Below, piece after piece: positions 61,302 through 64,000 of a stretch of 64,000 nt of DNA (the stretch's first letter is position 1; every line of letters begins with the position of its first letter). Location of the stretch: NCBI RefSeq assembly GCF_014644535.1, contig NZ_BMKW01000012.1, positions 1 through 64,000 on the forward strand, in the 5' to 3' direction. This DNA comes from Neoroseomonas lacus (GTDB lineage: Bacteria; Pseudomonadota; Alphaproteobacteria; Acetobacterales; Acetobacteraceae). The position numbers were made by a program, and so were the translations under genes. The notes beneath the pieces are model-generated. The model was not told where the DNA came from, searched no databases, and saw only the letters and a list, made by a program, of their open reading frames with translations.

Positions 61302-62249
61302 TCAGACCGCCATGGCGCGGCGCTGATGCGCACGGCCGACCCGCGCCGTCTCCTCCTGCCCGCCGGCGATGACGCGCACCCCGGCATCGAGCCGCGCGGC
61401 GATGGTTGCCGGTGAGCATCCCTCCAGAAAGGCGAGCCCGCGCGCCCGCGCCGCCGCGAAGACCCGGTCGCGCGCCGCCAGCACCTCGGTCGCATAAGGA
61501 TCGACCCGCACCACCACATCGCCGAGCAGCGACAGGCCGAGATCCCCCGGCCCCATCTCGGCGAAGCCAAGGCCGGGGACGGCGAGGATCTCCTCGCAGC
61601 GCGCGACGCCCTCGGGACTCTCGATCTTCACGCCGAGCAGCAACTCGCCCTCGGGGTTCAGTGGCCAGGGATCGCAGCGACGGAAATACTCGGCCTCGGT
61701 GATGCCCCAGACCGGCGCGGCGGTCGGTTCCGACCCGCGCCCACGCGTGCCCACCCCGAGCAGCCCGACCCCCGGTGCCGGCACCACAGCGCCATCCATG
61801 CGCGCGAGCGGGTAGGGCAGCGCCGGGTCCACCCCCGTCGCCTGGTGCGGATAGCGGCAGGCCTCGACGAAGGCGCGCACCGCCGCGGCCGACTCCGCCT
61901 GGCACAGCAACACCCCATGCACGCCACGGCCGAGGATCTGGCGGAACTGCCAGGCATTGTGCCGGATGCCGGCTTCGTCGATGCCGCCGATCGGCGCCTC
62001 GACGATCACCGCCGGCGTGCGGTGCCCTGACCGCGTCGGTCCACCCGCCACCAGACCCGCCATATAGGCGGCGAGCCCCGCCATATCGAAGGCGCCATGC
62101 TCCATGCCGATATTGATGTAGTCCGCCCAGGTCGCGGCATCCGCGCGGCCCTGCGCCTCGGTCAGCACATGGCCGGTGTGGTGGCCCGTGTAGTAGATCG
62201 CCTGCTCTTGCCCGAGCAGTTCGATCGCCCGGTTGATGCGTGCGCCCAT
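61302..62249 (-). CDS. HpcH/HpaI-family aldolase/citrate lyase
   Basis: A 315-aa TIM-barrel metal-dependent aldolase. VIVEAPIGGIDEAGIRHNAW and QILGRGVHGVLLCQAESAAA correspond to the metal/substrate strands, LLGVKIESPEGVARCEEILA holds the acidic metal ligand (KIES), and GFAEMGPGDLGLSL is the usual end of the barrel. It cleaves or forms a pyruvate-aldehyde bond in the family; the substrate here is unknown. No partner genes next to it. Confidence 0.85.
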   Translation of the reverse strand: MGARINRAIELLGQEQAIYYTGHHTGHVLTEAQGRADAATWADYINIGMEHGAFDMAGLAAYMAGLVAGGPTRSGHRTPAVIVEAPIGGIDEAGIRHNAWQFRQILGRGVHGVLLCQAESAAAVRAFVEACRYPHQATGVDPALPYPLARMDGAVVPAPGVGLLGVGTRGRGSEPTAAPVWGITEAEYFRRCDPWPLNPEGELLLGVKIESPEGVARCEEILAVPGLGFAEMGPGDLGLSLLGDVVVRVDPYATEVLAARDRVFAAARARGLAFLEGCSPATIAARLDAGVRVIAGGQEETARVGRAHQRRAMAV

Positions 62250-62308
62250 CGCCGTCCTCCCGCCTCGCCGGCCCGGGCCGACGTTGACGGGGGAAGGCTA
62301 CGCCGGAA

Positions 62309-63352
62309 TCACCCGGGAATGGAAAGCCGCGGCGCCTCCAGCAGCCCGAGCCGATGCGCCTCCTCGGCGATCTGCACGGCGTTCAGCGCTGCGCCCTTGC
62401 GCAGATTGTCCGCCACGCACCAGAAGGCGAGCCCATGCGGCACCGTGGTGTCGCGCCGCAGGCGGGAGATGAACACCGAATCCTCGCCGGCGATCTCGAT
62501 CGGCGTCGCATAGCCGCCATCGTCGCGGTGATCGAGCACGGTGATCCCCGGCGCCTCGCGCAGCGCCTCGCGCGCCTGGCGTTCGGTGATCGCGGTCTCG
62601 AACTCCACATGCACCGCCTCGCTATGGCCGATCATCACCGGCACGCGCACGCAGGTGGCAACCACCTGGATGTCGGGGTCGAGGATCTTGCGCGTCTCCA
62701 CCGCCATCTTCCATTCCTCCTTCGTCGCGCCATCGTCCATGAAGGCGTCGATATGCGGGATGACATTGAAGGCGATCGGCTTGGTGAATTGTTCGGCGAG
62801 CGGCGGGTCGTTGACGAAGACGCCGCGGGTCTGCGACCACAGCTCGTCCATCGCCTCCTTCCCCGCGCCGGAGACGGACTGATACGTCGCCACCACCACG
62901 CGCCTGACCTTCGCGATGTCATGCAGCGGCTTCAGCGCCATCACCATCTGGATGGTCGAGCCATCGGGGTTGGCGATGATCCCCTTCTTCGGCCGCTTCG
63001 CCATGGCGTGCGGGTTCACTTCCGGCACCACCAGCGGTACGCCCGGTTCCATGCTGAACTGCGAGGTGTTGTCGATGACCAGGCAGCCGGCCGCCGCCGC
63101 GCGCGGCGCATGCACCGCGGAAATCGCCGCGCTCGGCGAGAACAGCGCGAGATGCGTGCCGGCGAAATCATAGCGGTCGAGGTCGCGCACCTTCAGCACG
63201 GTCTTCTCGCCGAAGGAGATTTCCTGCCCGGCCGAACGCCCCGAGGCGAGAGCCACTGCCTCATCCACCGGGAAGCCCCGTTCGGCGAGGGTCTTGATGA
63301 TCTCGCGCCCCACCGCGCTGGTGGCACCGATGATCGCGACCTTGTAGCCCAT
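62309..63352 (-). CDS. asd: Aspartate-semialdehyde dehydrogenase homologue lacking the catalytic Cys
   Basis: A 347-aa protein that aligns by eye along its length with Asd, which makes aspartate semialdehyde for lysine, threonine, methionine and diaminopimelate. GYKVAIIGATSAVGREI, PHAMAKRP, QSVSGAGKEAMDEL, AFNVIPHIDAFMDDG, ETRKIL and RVPVMIGHSEAVHVEFE (with the general-base His) are intact. The nucleophile motif normally reads NPNC(S/T)T; here residues 128-133 read NPDGST, so Cys is Gly131 and Asn is Asp130 (codons at 62960-62965). AGGAGG precedes the ATG. Either the enzyme is inactive or altered, with a second asd elsewhere, or there are base errors. Confidence 0.85.
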   Translation of the reverse strand: MGYKVAIIGATSAVGREIIKTLAERGFPVDEAVALASGRSAGQEISFGEKTVLKVRDLDRYDFAGTHLALFSPSAAISAVHAPRAAAAGCLVIDNTSQFSMEPGVPLVVPEVNPHAMAKRPKKGIIANPDGSTIQMVMALKPLHDIAKVRRVVVATYQSVSGAGKEAMDELWSQTRGVFVNDPPLAEQFTKPIAFNVIPHIDAFMDDGATKEEWKMAVETRKILDPDIQVVATCVRVPVMIGHSEAVHVEFETAITERQAREALREAPGITVLDHRDDGGYATPIEIAGEDSVFISRLRRDTTVPHGLAFWCVADNLRKGAALNAVQIAEEAHRLGLLEAPRLSIPG

Positions 63353-63534
63353 GGGTGCCTCCTGCTCTGCTGGGCCGCCATCTAGCAGGTTGGGGCGAAA
63401 GTCACACGAGCGGGAAGGACGGCGGGGGCACCAGCCCTCGTGCCGGTCGCGCGAGGCACGCACCCTGGCGCGATCGGTCTTCGGTCGACGGCGTGGCGGC
63501 GCAGGGCCGCCGCGCCAGGCTCAAGCAGCCGCCA

Positions 63535-64000
63535 TCAGGCCGCGCGCACGGCCCTGAGGAAGTTGTCGGCGCGTTCGCGCAGCGTTGCCGCATCGCCCGA
63601 CAGCGCGTTCGACGCCTGCAACACCGCGGCGGCCGACCCGCCGGTGGCGTCCGCTGCATTGCGGATGCCTTCGATCCGCTGCGCCACGGTGCCGGTCGCT
63701 TCGGCCACCTGGGCGGCGGAGCGCGCGATCTCGCGCGTCGTCGCCCCCTGCTGTTCGACCGCCGCGGCGATCGCGGTAGCGATGTCCGAGGTGCGGTCGA
63801 CCGTCGTGCCGATGGCGCGGATCGCCTCCACCGCGTGGGTCGTCGCTCCCTGCATTTCGCTGATCTGGCGGCCGATCTCCTCGGTCGCCTTGGCGGTCTG
63901 GCCGGCGAGGCTCTTTACCTCGGAGGCGACCACGGCGAAGCCCTTGCCGGCCTCCCCGGCGCGGGCCGCCTCGATCGTGGCGTTGAGGGCGAGCAGGTTG
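63535..64000 (-). CDS. Methyl-accepting chemotaxis protein, C-terminal part (partial)
   Basis: The last 154 codons of a chemoreceptor; the N-terminal sensor lies beyond the window. The signalling tip is visible: [20 protein letters not shown] and [13 protein letters not shown], the CheA/CheW contact region. The rest is the returning coiled-coil arm with [20 protein letters not shown]. No C-terminal CheR pentapeptide is seen. The 182-base gap to the asd homologue has no evident gene. Confidence 0.95.
   Translation of the reverse strand, partial: NLLALNATIEAARAGEAGKGFAVVASEVKSLAGQTAKATEEIGRQISEMQGATTHAVEAIRAIGTTVDRTSDIATAIAAAVEQQGATTREIARSAAQVAEATGTVAQRIEGIRNAADATGGSAAAVLQASNALSGDAATLRERADNFLRAVRAA

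Overview
The window is high-GC chromosomal DNA of an alphaproteobacterium. The gene set, the long S10-spc-alpha ribosomal cluster, the sdhCDAB order, a LexA box of the alphaproteobacterial GTTC-N7-GTTC type and many GC-rich accessory genes together suggest Acetobacteraceae, of a Roseomonas-like type. This placement is inference from reading the sequence; no database search was made. No phage, insertion sequence, CRISPR array, tRNA or rRNA gene was found.

Layout. (1) 1-14225: the end of tuf, then 26 co-directional genes rpsJ to rplQ, including secY, adk and rpoA, closed by a strong terminator. (2) 14360-26482: a large RTX-tailed phosphatase/phosphodiesterase-like exoprotein, a beta-carbonic anhydrase, a cyclase-family hydrolase, a minus-strand operon of two tandem paralogous membrane proteins plus a TauE/SafE exporter, and a DUF3300/DUF2950 pair whose first member carries ten 45-bp glycine-rich repeats. 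(3) 26483-35750: repeat elements and an orphan SOS box, then minus-strand genes: VOC, moaE, moaD, a lipoprotein, pgsA, uvrC, folB, a pteridine-reductase-like SDR and a NitT/TauT-type ABC transporter with an OmpA-like protein inside its operon. (4) 36120-43641: a 34-codon small ORF, then a five-gene operon (acyl-CoA synthetase, DUF6285, APH-like kinase, acyl-CoA dehydrogenase, SDR) matching the lvaEBACD set that degrades levulinate and other 4-hydroxy acids. A divergent SDR, a cytochrome c and a D-hydroxyacid dehydrogenase follow. (5) 44056-54000: mtnP, a 58-residue lipoprotein, a composite secreted pentapeptide protein, rplY-pth-hypothetical-ychF, a large DUF2339 membrane protein and a lone peptide-type binding protein. 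(6) 54192-64000: sdhCDAB with a readable promoter and an upstream Fur-like palindrome, an MFS carrier, a TRIC-type channel, an EamA carrier, an HpcH/HpaI aldolase, an aspartate-semialdehyde dehydrogenase homologue without its catalytic cysteine, and the end of a chemotaxis receptor.

The observations I rate highest are the lva-like 4-hydroxyacid operon, the Cys-to-Gly change in the asd homologue, two families of paired inverted palindromic intergenic repeats (two copies each), and the LexA box that faces no obvious SOS gene.
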